Of a DNA stretch of 37,311 bases, positions 23,491 through 32,361 are shown one piece after another. Source of the stretch: Crickella sp963642455 (GTDB lineage: Bacteria > Bacillota > Clostridia > Peptostreptococcales > Anaerovoracaceae); assembly GCA_963642455.1 (NCBI GenBank), contig CAVIGM010000008.1:1-37311 (forward strand). The letters are read 5' to 3'. How positions within the stretch are numbered: the first letter of the stretch is position 1; each line of letters begins with the position of its first letter. The notes below the pieces were generated by a model. It was not told where the DNA came from, made no database searches, and saw only the letters and a program-made list of their open reading frames with translations. Position numbers and translations under genes: made by a program.

Positions 23491-26400
23491 TTGTACTTCA
23501 AGAGAATAGAAATGCAGGGCTTCAAGTCTTTTGCAGACCCTGTATCAATAGAATTTAATAAGGGAGTAACCTGTATTATCGGACCTAACGGAAGTGGTAA
23601 GAGTAATATCAGTGATGCCTTGAGATGGGTTCTTGGAGAACAGAGCTCCAAGCAGCTTCGTGGCGGAAAGATGCAGGATGTAATTTTTGCAGGAACTAAC
23701 GCAAGAAAGCCTAAGGGAATGGCGGAGGTTACTCTTGTAATTGACAATACCACAGGAATTCTGCCTATCGAATATACCGAGGTTGCTGTAACAAGAAGGA
23801 TGTATCGTTCAGGTGAGAGCGAATATCTAATCAATGGCAACCAGTGCAGACTTAAGGACATCAAAGAGCTCTTCATGGATACCGGAATCGGTGTCGATGG
23901 ATATTCGATAATCGGCCAGGGCAAGATTGCCGAAATCGTAAGCACCAAGCCTGAGAACAGAAGACAGATCTTCGAAGAAGCGGCAGGCGTTGTTTTATAT
24001 AAGAGCAGAAAGTCAGACGCAGAGAATAAGCTCAAGGCAGCAAGCGACAATCTCGAAAGAATCAGGGATATCATCGCCGAAATCGAGAGCAGAATCGGTG
24101 GCCTCAAGGAAGAATCCGAGAAGGCAGCCGAATATATCGTGCTTCGTGACAAATATAAGAAGCTTGGCATAAATATCATCATCCATAATCTTGATGGCCT
24201 TGCTAAGAGCGTTGAAGCTGGCAAGACCGATCTTGAAGAACTTGGTAAGACCTTCGAGGATTTGCAAATTAGCTGCAACAATCTTGAGGATACAATCGAG
24301 CAGAAGAGAATATCCGATGCCGAGCTCAATGATAAATTAAATAATGCAAACGAGAAGCTCCTTGCTAAGATTGAAGAGCTTAACACAATCAGCAATAGCG
24401 GTCAGCTAAATGCTGAGAAGCTTGCAAATATCGAGAAGGAACTTACAAGAATCAATTCCGAAATCGAAGAAGACACAAGCAAGCTATCTGATACCAAGTC
24501 TGAGCTTAACGAACTTATCAAGAAGGATAATGAGCTTAAGGCAGATAAGGATAGCGCAGATAATGCGCATAGAGAGGCTGTAATTAAGCTCAACGAGGAT
24601 ACTGCTAAGTATAATAATTTGTCATCCGAGATTGAGAATTCCAAGGAGCGAATCATCGAGCTCAATAATTCTAATGTTAAGACAAGAGCCGAGATTACGA
24701 CACTTGATAATTATGTTAAGACTCTTTCTGATCGCAAAGAATCCTTGGCTGAGGAATTTCTTGGAAGAGACGAGAAGGATGCTCTTAACAAGAGCCAACT
24801 TGCGGATATTTGTACTAAGCTCGAAGCCAAATCAAACGAGCTTGAGGATATCAAACTTAAGCTCTCAGATATCGAGAGCAAGATAGAATCAAATAATCTT
24901 CTTGCGGCAGATTCATCAAAGGAGATTGATAATTTCACTGCCAAGCTGAATATGGCAAGCGCAAGAAAGAGCACAATCGAAGAAATGGAGCATAATTATG
25001 AGGGCTACAATAATGCGGTTCGTCAGATTATGCACAAATCCTTCAGCGGAATTATCGGAACAGTATCCGATCTCATTGACGTTCCAGCAGGCTATGAGAT
25101 TGCAATCGAAACAGCCCTTGGCAGCAACCTTCAGAACATAGTATGTAAGTCTGATTCTGATGCGAAATCTGCAATTGCATGGCTTAAGTCAGCAAAGGCA
25201 GGCAGGGCAACATTCCTTCCAATTGAGTCTGTTCATGCAGATAGATTAAGCCTTGATAGCTCAATCAAGAATGCGAAGGGTTTCATCGGAATAGCAAGTG
25301 AAATTGTAAGCTGTGATAGCAAATATAAGCAAATCCTTGAATATCTCCTTTGCAGAGTAATTCTTGCAGAGAATATGGATAATGCTGTTGCAATTTCGAA
25401 GTTAAAAGCATCAGGCTTCAGAATAGTTACGCTCGATGGCGAGGTCGTTAATTCCTTCGGTGCAATTACGGGCGGTAAATACGCCAATAAGTCTGCTAAT
25501 CTTCTTGATAGAAAGAAGGAAATTCAAGAATTAAGCTTGAAGATTAGCGAATATGAGGCTTCCATTAAGAGTCTCAAGGAGAAGAAAGAAGCTCTTAATA
25601 AAGAGAATATCGATATATTAAGAAATAAGACCGAATTAAACGACAAGCTCCAACAGCAGAATATAGAATACAATGTGCTCTTAGCTGACAAGGAGCATGC
25701 TAAGGCACTTGTCGATGAGGCAAAGACAGCATCAAGCAAATACGACAATGAGCTCAAGGTCATTGAAGGCGATATAGCTGATGCCGAAGCTATGGTCTCG
25801 AAATATCAGGAAGCAATTACAGCTGCAGAGGCAGAGGCAAGCAAGCTCGAAGAGGATATTGCGCTTAAGCTCGAAGAACTTGAGAAGCTCAAGAGCATTT
25901 GCGAGAACGATAACGAGAGCATCGTATCTTACAAGATGCAGCTGACAGAGCAGGAAACAAAGATCTATGCTCAGAACGAAATGGTAGAACGAATCAAAGA
26001 CACCATTTACGATATACAATCCGAGCTTGATGAGAATAACGAAGCGAAGCAGGAGCTTGAAATTACAAGAAATCTTCTTAGCTCGACGGGTGTTGAATCG
26101 ACAGAGAAGGAGACGGAGCTCAAGGAAGAGAAAATGTCCCTTGAGAAAGAGATTGCAGAGCTTGGCATGCAGATTGATCAGAATAAGCTCGAGCATGATG
26201 AGGCAATTAAGACTCAGCGAGAGTCCTCAAGGAAGCTTGACCAGCTTAGAGATGATAAATTCCGCCTCGAGCTTAGACTTAGCAAGAACGAGACCTTGCT
26301 CGAAACACAGAAGGATAAGCTCTGGGATGAATTCGAGGTATCCTATGCCGAAGCGCTTGATATGAGAGATGAGAATTTCTCAATCACACAAGGCAATAGA

Positions 26401-27051
26401 GAATCCAAAGAAATCAAGCTTAGAATGGCAGAGCTTGGCGATGTCAACATAAGCTCGATTGAAGAATATAGCAAGGTAAGCTCAAGATATGAATTCCTTA
26501 CAGCTCAAGAAGCCGACACAAGCAAGGCTATGAAGGAGCTACAGGAAATCATCAGCAATATGGACCATACAATCAAAGTGAAGTTCAAAGAGAATTTCGA
26601 CAAGGTTGTTGTTCTCTTCGAGGAGACCTTCAAGGAACTCTTCGGTGGAGGCTATGCTGAATTAAGACTTGAGGACGAAACAAGACCTTTGGAGTCTGGT
26701 ATCGAGATTACAGCTCAGCCACCTGGAAAGAAGCTTAAGAATATTAACCTGCTCTCCGGTGGAGAGAAAACTCTAACGGCTATCGCGCTTATGTTCGCTG
26801 TCTTGAAGGCTAAGCCAACACCTTTCTGCATTCTCGACGAGGTTGAGGCTGCACTTGACGAGGTTAATATTGAGAGATTCTCGAATTATTTGCATCAGTT
26901 CGAGGATGTACAATTTGCACTTATCACTCACCAGAAGGCTACTATGGAGCATGCGGATGTTCTATACGGCGTAACAATGCCTGAGCAGGGTATTTCGAAG
27001 ATGCTCTCGCTTAAGATAGGTGATGAATTCGACGTGGAAGGATTAGAATAA
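23491..27051 (+). CDS. smc: Chromosome segregation protein SMC
   Basis: This 1186-residue condensin ATPase compacts and segregates the chromosome with ScpA and ScpB, which are not in the window. The start is TTG 23491, 9 nt after AAGGGAG. The N-terminal ATPase half has Walker A G-P-N-G-S-G-K-S (31-38). Coiled coils occupy about 165-500 and 680-1010, with a hinge between (about 505-670). The C-terminal half has the signature L-S-G-G-E-K (1088-1093) and Walker B I-L-D-E-V-E-A-A-L-D. The length is typical. ftsY overlaps its stop by one base. Confidence 0.97.
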   Translation: MYFKRIEMQGFKSFADPVSIEFNKGVTCIIGPNGSGKSNISDALRWVLGEQSSKQLRGGKMQDVIFAGTNARKPKGMAEVTLVIDNTTGILPIEYTEVAVTRRMYRSGESEYLINGNQCRLKDIKELFMDTGIGVDGYSIIGQGKIAEIVSTKPENRRQIFEEAAGVVLYKSRKSDAENKLKAASDNLERIRDIIAEIESRIGGLKEESEKAAEYIVLRDKYKKLGINIIIHNLDGLAKSVEAGKTDLEELGKTFEDLQISCNNLEDTIEQKRISDAELNDKLNNANEKLLAKIEELNTISNSGQLNAEKLANIEKELTRINSEIEEDTSKLSDTKSELNELIKKDNELKADKDSADNAHREAVIKLNEDTAKYNNLSSEIENSKERIIELNNSNVKTRAEITTLDNYVKTLSDRKESLAEEFLGRDEKDALNKSQLADICTKLEAKSNELEDIKLKLSDIESKIESNNLLAADSSKEIDNFTAKLNMASARKSTIEEMEHNYEGYNNAVRQIMHKSFSGIIGTVSDLIDVPAGYEIAIETALGSNLQNIVCKSDSDAKSAIAWLKSAKAGRATFLPIESVHADRLSLDSSIKNAKGFIGIASEIVSCDSKYKQILEYLLCRVILAENMDNAVAISKLKASGFRIVTLDGEVVNSFGAITGGKYANKSANLLDRKKEIQELSLKISEYEASIKSLKEKKEALNKENIDILRNKTELNDKLQQQNIEYNVLLADKEHAKALVDEAKTASSKYDNELKVIEGDIADAEAMVSKYQEAITAAEAEASKLEEDIALKLEELEKLKSICENDNESIVSYKMQLTEQETKIYAQNEMVERIKDTIYDIQSELDENNEAKQELEITRNLLSSTGVESTEKETELKEEKMSLEKEIAELGMQIDQNKLEHDEAIKTQRESSRKLDQLRDDKFRLELRLSKNETLLETQKDKLWDEFEVSYAEALDMRDENFSITQGNRESKEIKLRMAELGDVNISSIEEYSKVSSRYEFLTAQEADTSKAMKELQEIISNMDHTIKVKFKENFDKVVVLFEETFKELFGGGYAELRLEDETRPLESGIEITAQPPGKKLKNINLLSGGEKTLTAIALMFAVLKAKPTPFCILDEVEAALDEVNIERFSNYLHQFEDVQFALITHQKATMEHADVLYGVTMPEQGISKMLSLKIGDEFDVEGLE

Positions 27052-27947
27052 TGGGTTTATTTAAAGAGAGAAGCACCTTCAGAAAATTCATTGACAGCAT
27101 TACAAATGTTCTTGAGGATAATCCAGAACTTGGAATGGAATTCCTTGACGAGCTGCAGGAGGGCTTGATTATCGCAGACGTTGATATTGAGACATCTGAG
27201 AATATCATACAGAAGCTCAACAAGAGGATTAACAAGAAAGGCATCAGAACCGCCGACAAGATTAAGGAAGAACTCGCAGCTGTCATCGAAGAAATGATGG
27301 ATAAGGGCGACAGAAATAAGCTATCGGATAATACACCGCTTATCATTCTTATGATAGGAATTAACGGCGGCGGCAAGACCACTTCGATTGGAAAGATTGC
27401 ATATAAGCTCAAATCCGAGGGCAAGACGGTAATGCTTGCAGCAGCAGATACCTTCAGAGCGGCGGCGGCAGAGCAGCTTGCACAATGGGGCGAAAGAGTC
27501 GGCTGCAGGGTTATAAGACATCAGGAAGGCACCGATCCAACAGCGGTTCTCTTTGATTCTATTCAGGCTGCAAAAGCAAATAATATAGATGTTCTTATTT
27601 GCGACACAGCGGGCAGACTCCAGAATAAGCAGGGCCTCATGAGAGAGCTTGAGAAAATGAGCAAGGTTATTTCAAGAGAATTCCCTGAGGCAACAAGGGA
27701 GAATCTTCTTGTTCTCGATGCCACAACAGGCAAGAATGCCGTAAGTCAGGCCGAGGAATTCGGACAGATTACGGATATTACCGGCATAGTTCTCACTAAG
27801 CTTGACGGAACAGCTCATGGAGGCATTTCGATTACACTTACAGATAAATACGACCTTCCAATCAAATTCATTGGAATGGGCGAGGGAATAAATGATTTAT
27901 TAGAATTCGACGCACACGAGTTCGCAGGAGGAATTTTCGATGAGTAA
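27051..27947 (+). CDS. ftsY: Signal recognition particle receptor FtsY
   Basis: This 298-residue SRP GTPase pairs with Ffh to bring ribosomes to the membrane. It consists of a helical N domain (1-95) and a G domain with G-I-N-G-G-G-K-T (103-110), D-T-A-G-R and T-K-L-D-G-T-A-H-G-G. The acidic A domain seen in E. coli is absent, as is normal in Gram-positive FtsY. ATG 27051 overlaps the smc stop, and the der start overlaps its end by 8 nt. Confidence 0.96.
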   Translation: MGLFKERSTFRKFIDSITNVLEDNPELGMEFLDELQEGLIIADVDIETSENIIQKLNKRINKKGIRTADKIKEELAAVIEEMMDKGDRNKLSDNTPLIILMIGINGGGKTTSIGKIAYKLKSEGKTVMLAAADTFRAAAAEQLAQWGERVGCRVIRHQEGTDPTAVLFDSIQAAKANNIDVLICDTAGRLQNKQGLMRELEKMSKVISREFPEATRENLLVLDATTGKNAVSQAEEFGQITDITGIVLTKLDGTAHGGISITLTDKYDLPIKFIGMGEGINDLLEFDAHEFAGGIFDE

Positions 27948-29262
27948 GCCGATTTTGGCAGTAGTTGGACGACCAAATGTTGGTAAATCCACTTTCTTTA
28001 ACAGAATAATAGGTGAGAGAAGGGCGATAGTCGAGGACATTCCTGGCGTTACTCGCGACAGAATTTATGCTGAGGCCGAGTGGAATGGCAAGGAATTTGG
28101 CATAATCGATACAGGCGGAATTGAAGCTAAGACTGACGATACAATACTTTCGCAAATGCGAGATCAGGCTGTAATCGCTATGGATATGGCAGATGTAATA
28201 CTCTTCATGGTTGATGGCAAGGAAGGCCTTACTACCGCTGATAGAGATGTTGCAAATATTCTGCGCAGAACAGGCAAAGAGGTAATACTCGTCGTTAATA
28301 AGGTCGATGTTCCTGACAGAATCTATGATAAGATCTATGATTTCTATGAACTCGGCTTCGGTGAGCCTATAGGCATCAGCTCTGCGAATATGCTTAATTT
28401 CGGTGATCTTCTTGATAGAATCGTTGATGGCTTCCCGGATGAATTATATGAGCTTGACGACGACAGGACCAAGATTGCCATTATCGGAAAGCCGAATGTA
28501 GGCAAATCCTCCCTTGTAAATGCTCTGACAAAGGAGAACAGGGTAATAGTATCTCCGATAGCCGGAACGACGCGCGACTCTATAGATACTCCTTTTACAT
28601 ATAACGACAAAGAGTATACCTTAATAGATACCGCAGGCCTAAGACGTAAGAGCAAGGTCAACGACAATATCGAGAAATATAGCGTTGTAAGAGCGGTTGC
28701 CGCAGTCGAAAGATGCGATGTCTGCGTGCTTATGATAGATGCTGTGGAAGGGCTTACTGAGCAGGACAAGAAAATCGCAGGAATTGCTCACGAAGCTGGC
28801 AAGGGACTTCTAATTGTAGTCAATAAGTGGGATTTGATAGCGAAAGAAACAAATACCATGAGAGACTATGAGAGGAAAATCAAAGCAGAGCTTCTTTTCG
28901 CATCATACGCACCTGTGATATTTACATCAGTTCTTACAAATAAGAGAATCTTTGATGTTATAGAGAAATGCGGACATATAGCTGAGGTTCGCTCGATGAG
29001 AATTCCGACAGGAAGGCTGAATAGCATAATCGAAGATGCGATAATGATGAGACAGCCGCCTCAGGATAAGGGCAGAAGACTCAAGATTTACTACGCAACG
29101 CAGATCGGCACTGAGCCACCGCTTTTCTCATTTAATATAAATGATCGCAAATTGATGCATTTCTCTTATGCGAGATATTTAGAGAACAAAATTCGTGAAG
29201 CATATAAGTTTGAGGGGACATCATTGAAATTTCTTTTCAATGAGAAGAAGGGAGACAATTGA
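27940..29262 (+). CDS. der: Ribosome biogenesis GTPase Der (EngA)
   Basis: This 440-residue protein has two GTPase domains in tandem, a feature unique to Der, with P-loops G-R-P-N-V-G-K-S (10-17) and G-K-P-N-V-G-K-S (183-190). Each has its own D-T-(A/G)-G and N-K-x-D motif. A KH-like C-terminal domain (about 350-440) follows. It acts in 50S subunit assembly. ATG 27940 follows AGGAGG inside the ftsY end. Der followed by plsY and gpsA is a common clostridial order. Confidence 0.97.
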   Translation: MSKPILAVVGRPNVGKSTFFNRIIGERRAIVEDIPGVTRDRIYAEAEWNGKEFGIIDTGGIEAKTDDTILSQMRDQAVIAMDMADVILFMVDGKEGLTTADRDVANILRRTGKEVILVVNKVDVPDRIYDKIYDFYELGFGEPIGISSANMLNFGDLLDRIVDGFPDELYELDDDRTKIAIIGKPNVGKSSLVNALTKENRVIVSPIAGTTRDSIDTPFTYNDKEYTLIDTAGLRRKSKVNDNIEKYSVVRAVAAVERCDVCVLMIDAVEGLTEQDKKIAGIAHEAGKGLLIVVNKWDLIAKETNTMRDYERKIKAELLFASYAPVIFTSVLTNKRIFDVIEKCGHIAEVRSMRIPTGRLNSIIEDAIMMRQPPQDKGRRLKIYYATQIGTEPPLFSFNINDRKLMHFSYARYLENKIREAYKFEGTSLKFLFNEKKGDN

Positions 29263-29264
29263 TT

Positions 29265-31034
29265 ATGGAGATGATGCTTATTATTGGAGTAATTGCATAC
29301 TTGATTGGTTGCATAAATCCAGCGATTATTATCGGCAATATTACAAATATTGACATCAGAAAGGAAGGAAGCTGCAATCCGGGTGCATCAAATGTGCTTA
29401 GAGTAATGGGCTGGAAGGCTGCTCTGATTACTGTAACATCAGAGGTTCTGATAGGATACTTAGCCGCTATTCTGGGTAAACAAATGGAAGGCTATATGGG
29501 CACTATGGTTGCCTTCGCGCTTGTTCTTATCGGACATGCTTTTCCTGCTTTCTACAAATTCAAGGGCGGAAATGTAGTTGCCGTGGCATTCGGTGCGGCC
29601 TTTGCACTTAATTTCCCAAGTGCAATGCTTGTATTGATGGTCGGATTCATAGTTATGCTTTCGACTATGAAGATGTCGATTGGTGCATTATCTGCAGCCC
29701 TTGCTTATCCTATGTTGATTTGTATCTATCTTCCTAATCAGCATATAATCATATATTTCGCGCTTGGAGTTGCTGCCTTTGTAATGCTGATGAATGTGTC
29801 TGCAATCAAGAGACTTCTCAAGAGGGCTGAGCCTGACATTACAATCAATGTAAGAGAGAAACTCCTTTCTACTGATTATTTGAGAATCAATCCTGCGAAG
29901 GCTAACTCTGATAAAAGTACAGATTCTCCTTTTGCTCAGCATGTTGAAGTTAATGATAGCAATAATGAAGCAAGCGGAGAGCCTGAGCCAATGGATTATT
30001 ATGATGGTGTTAAGATCCCTAAGCTCCCTAAGGATAAGAAATTCAAAATCGGCGTAATCGGTAATGGTTCTTTCGGTACAGCAATGGCTAATCTTCTTGT
30101 TCATAACGGCTATGATGTTATGCTCTATGGACGAGATAAAGAAGCAATCGAGAAGATGAAAGAGACCAATATGAACGAGAAATATCTCCCATATGTTCTC
30201 TTAAGTAGCAAAATCAAATATACGAATAATATCAGCACTGCTGTTAAGGGAAGAAAGTTTGTCGTAATGGCTGTTCCTACTCAGCAATTTAGAGCTGTAG
30301 CTAAGAAGGTTGCTAAATATATAGAGAAGGATACTATTGTCGTTAACCTTGCAAAGGGTATTGAGCAGGGCTCAACAGATAGACTCTCGCAGATTGCCGA
30401 CGAGGTTCTTCCTAAGCAAGCTTATGTAGCTCTCTCAGGACCTACCCATGCTGAAGAAATAGTAAGAAATTATCCTTCAAGCATTGTTGCCGCATCAACA
30501 GATGCTAAGGCTGCTAAGCTTGTTCAGGATGTATTTATGAATGACAGACTCAGAGTATATACTCAGGATGATTTGGTTGGAGTTGAGCTTGCAGGAGCTC
30601 TCAAGAACGTAATTGCCATTGCTACAGGTATATGCGATGGAATGAAGTTCGGCGCAAACGCAAGAGCTGCTCTTATGACACGCGCTATCCACGAAATCGA
30701 GAGAATGGGAAAAGTGCTTGGTGCTAAGGAACAGACTTTTGCCGGCTTAGCGGGCATCGGCGACCTGATGGTAACTTGCACAACAAATCTTTCAAGAAAC
30801 AGAAGATGCGGACTCTTCATAGGCTTCGGACTTGATGTAGATGAGGCCGTTAAGAAAGTCGGCTCAACAGTAGAGGGCTTCTTCACAGCAGAAGCAGTCT
30901 GCGAGCTTGCAGATAAAGAGAATATAGATATGCCAATCTGCCAGCTTACAAATAAGGTTCTTAAGGGCGAACTCGAGATTAGCGAGGCCTTCGAGACCTT
31001 GATGGCAAGACCTAAGAAGGACGAAAAGGAATAA
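29265..31034 (+). CDS. gpsA: Fusion: PlsY-like membrane domain + glycerol-3-phosphate dehydrogenase GpsA
   Basis: This 589-residue chain joins two genes that are normally separate neighbours. Residues 1-190 are a hydrophobic PlsY-like domain (acyl-phosphate:glycerol-3-phosphate acyltransferase). About 191-258 is a polar linker rich in S/N/D/E/P. About 259-589 is a complete NAD(P)-dependent GpsA with G-N-G-S-F-G-T-A (266-273), A-V-P-T-Q-Q and A-G-A-L-K-N-V. The PlsY part keeps motif-1 S36 and R46 (G-S-C-N-P-G-A-S-N..R). Motif 2 reads K-G-G-N (N103 for the usual Lys). Motif 3 reads N-V-S-A-I-K-R-L (N177 and A180 for the usual His and Asn), with E189 kept. Thus GpsA should work, but the acyltransferase may not. 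ATG 29265 lies 10 nt after GGGAG. An internal ATG at 29991 could give free GpsA. Confidence 0.93.
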   Translation: MEMMLIIGVIAYLIGCINPAIIIGNITNIDIRKEGSCNPGASNVLRVMGWKAALITVTSEVLIGYLAAILGKQMEGYMGTMVAFALVLIGHAFPAFYKFKGGNVVAVAFGAAFALNFPSAMLVLMVGFIVMLSTMKMSIGALSAALAYPMLICIYLPNQHIIIYFALGVAAFVMLMNVSAIKRLLKRAEPDITINVREKLLSTDYLRINPAKANSDKSTDSPFAQHVEVNDSNNEASGEPEPMDYYDGVKIPKLPKDKKFKIGVIGNGSFGTAMANLLVHNGYDVMLYGRDKEAIEKMKETNMNEKYLPYVLLSSKIKYTNNISTAVKGRKFVVMAVPTQQFRAVAKKVAKYIEKDTIVVNLAKGIEQGSTDRLSQIADEVLPKQAYVALSGPTHAEEIVRNYPSSIVAASTDAKAAKLVQDVFMNDRLRVYTQDDLVGVELAGALKNVIAIATGICDGMKFGANARAALMTRAIHEIERMGKVLGAKEQTFAGLAGIGDLMVTCTTNLSRNRRCGLFIGFGLDVDEAVKKVGSTVEGFFTAEAVCELADKENIDMPICQLTNKVLKGELEISEAFETLMARPKKDEKE

Positions 31035-32359
31035 TGCTTAAATATCATATTATCACTTATGGTTGTCAAATGAATGAACATGACTCGGAGAACATGGCGG
31101 GCCTGCTTGAAGCAATGGGCTACGAATATGTTCAAGAGCCTTATGATGCGGATGTTGTAGTAATCAATACCTGCAGCATAAGAGAGAATGCGGATAAGCG
31201 CTTCTTCGGAATTCTTGGTACCTTCAAGAAGCTTAAGAAGACTAATCCTAATTTCGTTCTTTGTATATGCGGATGTATGCCGCAACAACCAAGGATAATT
31301 AAGGAGATTAAGGCACATTTCTCTTGGGTTGATGTAATCTTCGGAACACAGAATATTGCACAATTTCCAAGTCTTCTTGAGGCGAGAATTAAGACCGGCA
31401 AGAAGCAGATAGCGATAATAGATAACAGCCCGGATATTCAAGAGGATATGAAGGCTAAGAGGCTGCATAGACACAAAGCTCTTGTAAATATTACCTATGG
31501 CTGCAACAATTTCTGCACATATTGCATAGTGCCTTACACAAGAGGCAGAGAGAAGAGCAGAACAATAGATAGCATTTGCTCGGAAATAGAATGTCTTGTC
31601 AAGGACGGCGTTAAGGAAGTAATGCTGCTTGGACAGAATGTCGATTCATTTAAGGACCCAAGCAATAATCAGAAATTCCCTGATTTAATAAGAGCCATTA
31701 ACGAAATTGATGGAATCGAAAGAATCAGATTCATGACCTCACATCCAAAGGATATTTCTGATGATATGATTTCCTGCTTCGCAAGCTGTGACAAGCTCTG
31801 CCACAATATACATCTTCCGGTTCAATCGGGAAATGATGTAATCCTTAAGCGAATGAATCGCCATTATGATAGAGCTAAGTATCTCGGAATCGTAGAGAAG
31901 CTTCGCAAGACCTGCCCAGACATTACGATTTCGACGGATATAATAGTCGGCTTTCCTGGCGAGACAGAAGAACAGTTCGAGGACACACTTTCTATCGTAA
32001 AGGAAGTCGGATACGACTCTGCTTTTACATTTATATATTCGCCAAGAGAGGGAACACCAGCTGCGAAATTCGAAGACCAGATTCCAGAGGAAGTCAAGCA
32101 CCAAAGATTCGACAGATTAGTTGATGTTGTTAACGAGATTTCCCTTGAGAAGAATTCGCACTACCTTGGACAGACCTTGGATGTTCTTGTGGAGGGCAGA
32201 AGCAAGAACAACGAGAACACATTCAGCGGAAGGACTGACGGCTTCAAGCTTGTCAACTTTACCGTAGATCGCGATACAGATATTATCGGGAAGATCGTTT
32301 CAGTTAAGATAATAGACTATAAGACCTTTAGCCTTGATGGCGAATTGCAGGAGTGTTAG
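31034..32359 (+). CDS. miaB: tRNA-2-methylthio-N6-dimethylallyladenosine synthase MiaB
   Basis: This 441-residue radical-SAM methylthiotransferase modifies A37 of tRNAs that read UNN codons. The N-terminal domain binds the auxiliary cluster through C11, C47 and C81. The radical-SAM cluster cysteines are C157, C161 and C164 in C-N-N-F-C-T-Y-C. A C-terminal TRAM domain begins near 372 (LGQTLDVLVEG). The pattern N-T-C-S-I-R-E-N-A and the length fit MiaB better than MtaB or RimO. ATG 31034 overlaps the preceding stop. The usual mutS partner is absent; cls follows. Confidence 0.95.
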   Translation: MLKYHIITYGCQMNEHDSENMAGLLEAMGYEYVQEPYDADVVVINTCSIRENADKRFFGILGTFKKLKKTNPNFVLCICGCMPQQPRIIKEIKAHFSWVDVIFGTQNIAQFPSLLEARIKTGKKQIAIIDNSPDIQEDMKAKRLHRHKALVNITYGCNNFCTYCIVPYTRGREKSRTIDSICSEIECLVKDGVKEVMLLGQNVDSFKDPSNNQKFPDLIRAINEIDGIERIRFMTSHPKDISDDMISCFASCDKLCHNIHLPVQSGNDVILKRMNRHYDRAKYLGIVEKLRKTCPDITISTDIIVGFPGETEEQFEDTLSIVKEVGYDSAFTFIYSPREGTPAAKFEDQIPEEVKHQRFDRLVDVVNEISLEKNSHYLGQTLDVLVEGRSKNNENTFSGRTDGFKLVNFTVDRDTDIIGKIVSVKIIDYKTFSLDGELQEC

Positions 32360-32361
32360 TT

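Noticed and set aside
23166..24395. Long minus-strand open frame (409 codons) opposite rnc and smc
   Set aside because: It has a Ser/Leu-rich composition typical of the antisense of Glu/Lys-rich coiled coils, spans two real genes, and shows no motif.
30563..31474. Minus-strand open frame (303 codons) opposite gpsA and miaB
   Set aside because: It has no domain or sensible start context and is antisense to two well-supported genes.
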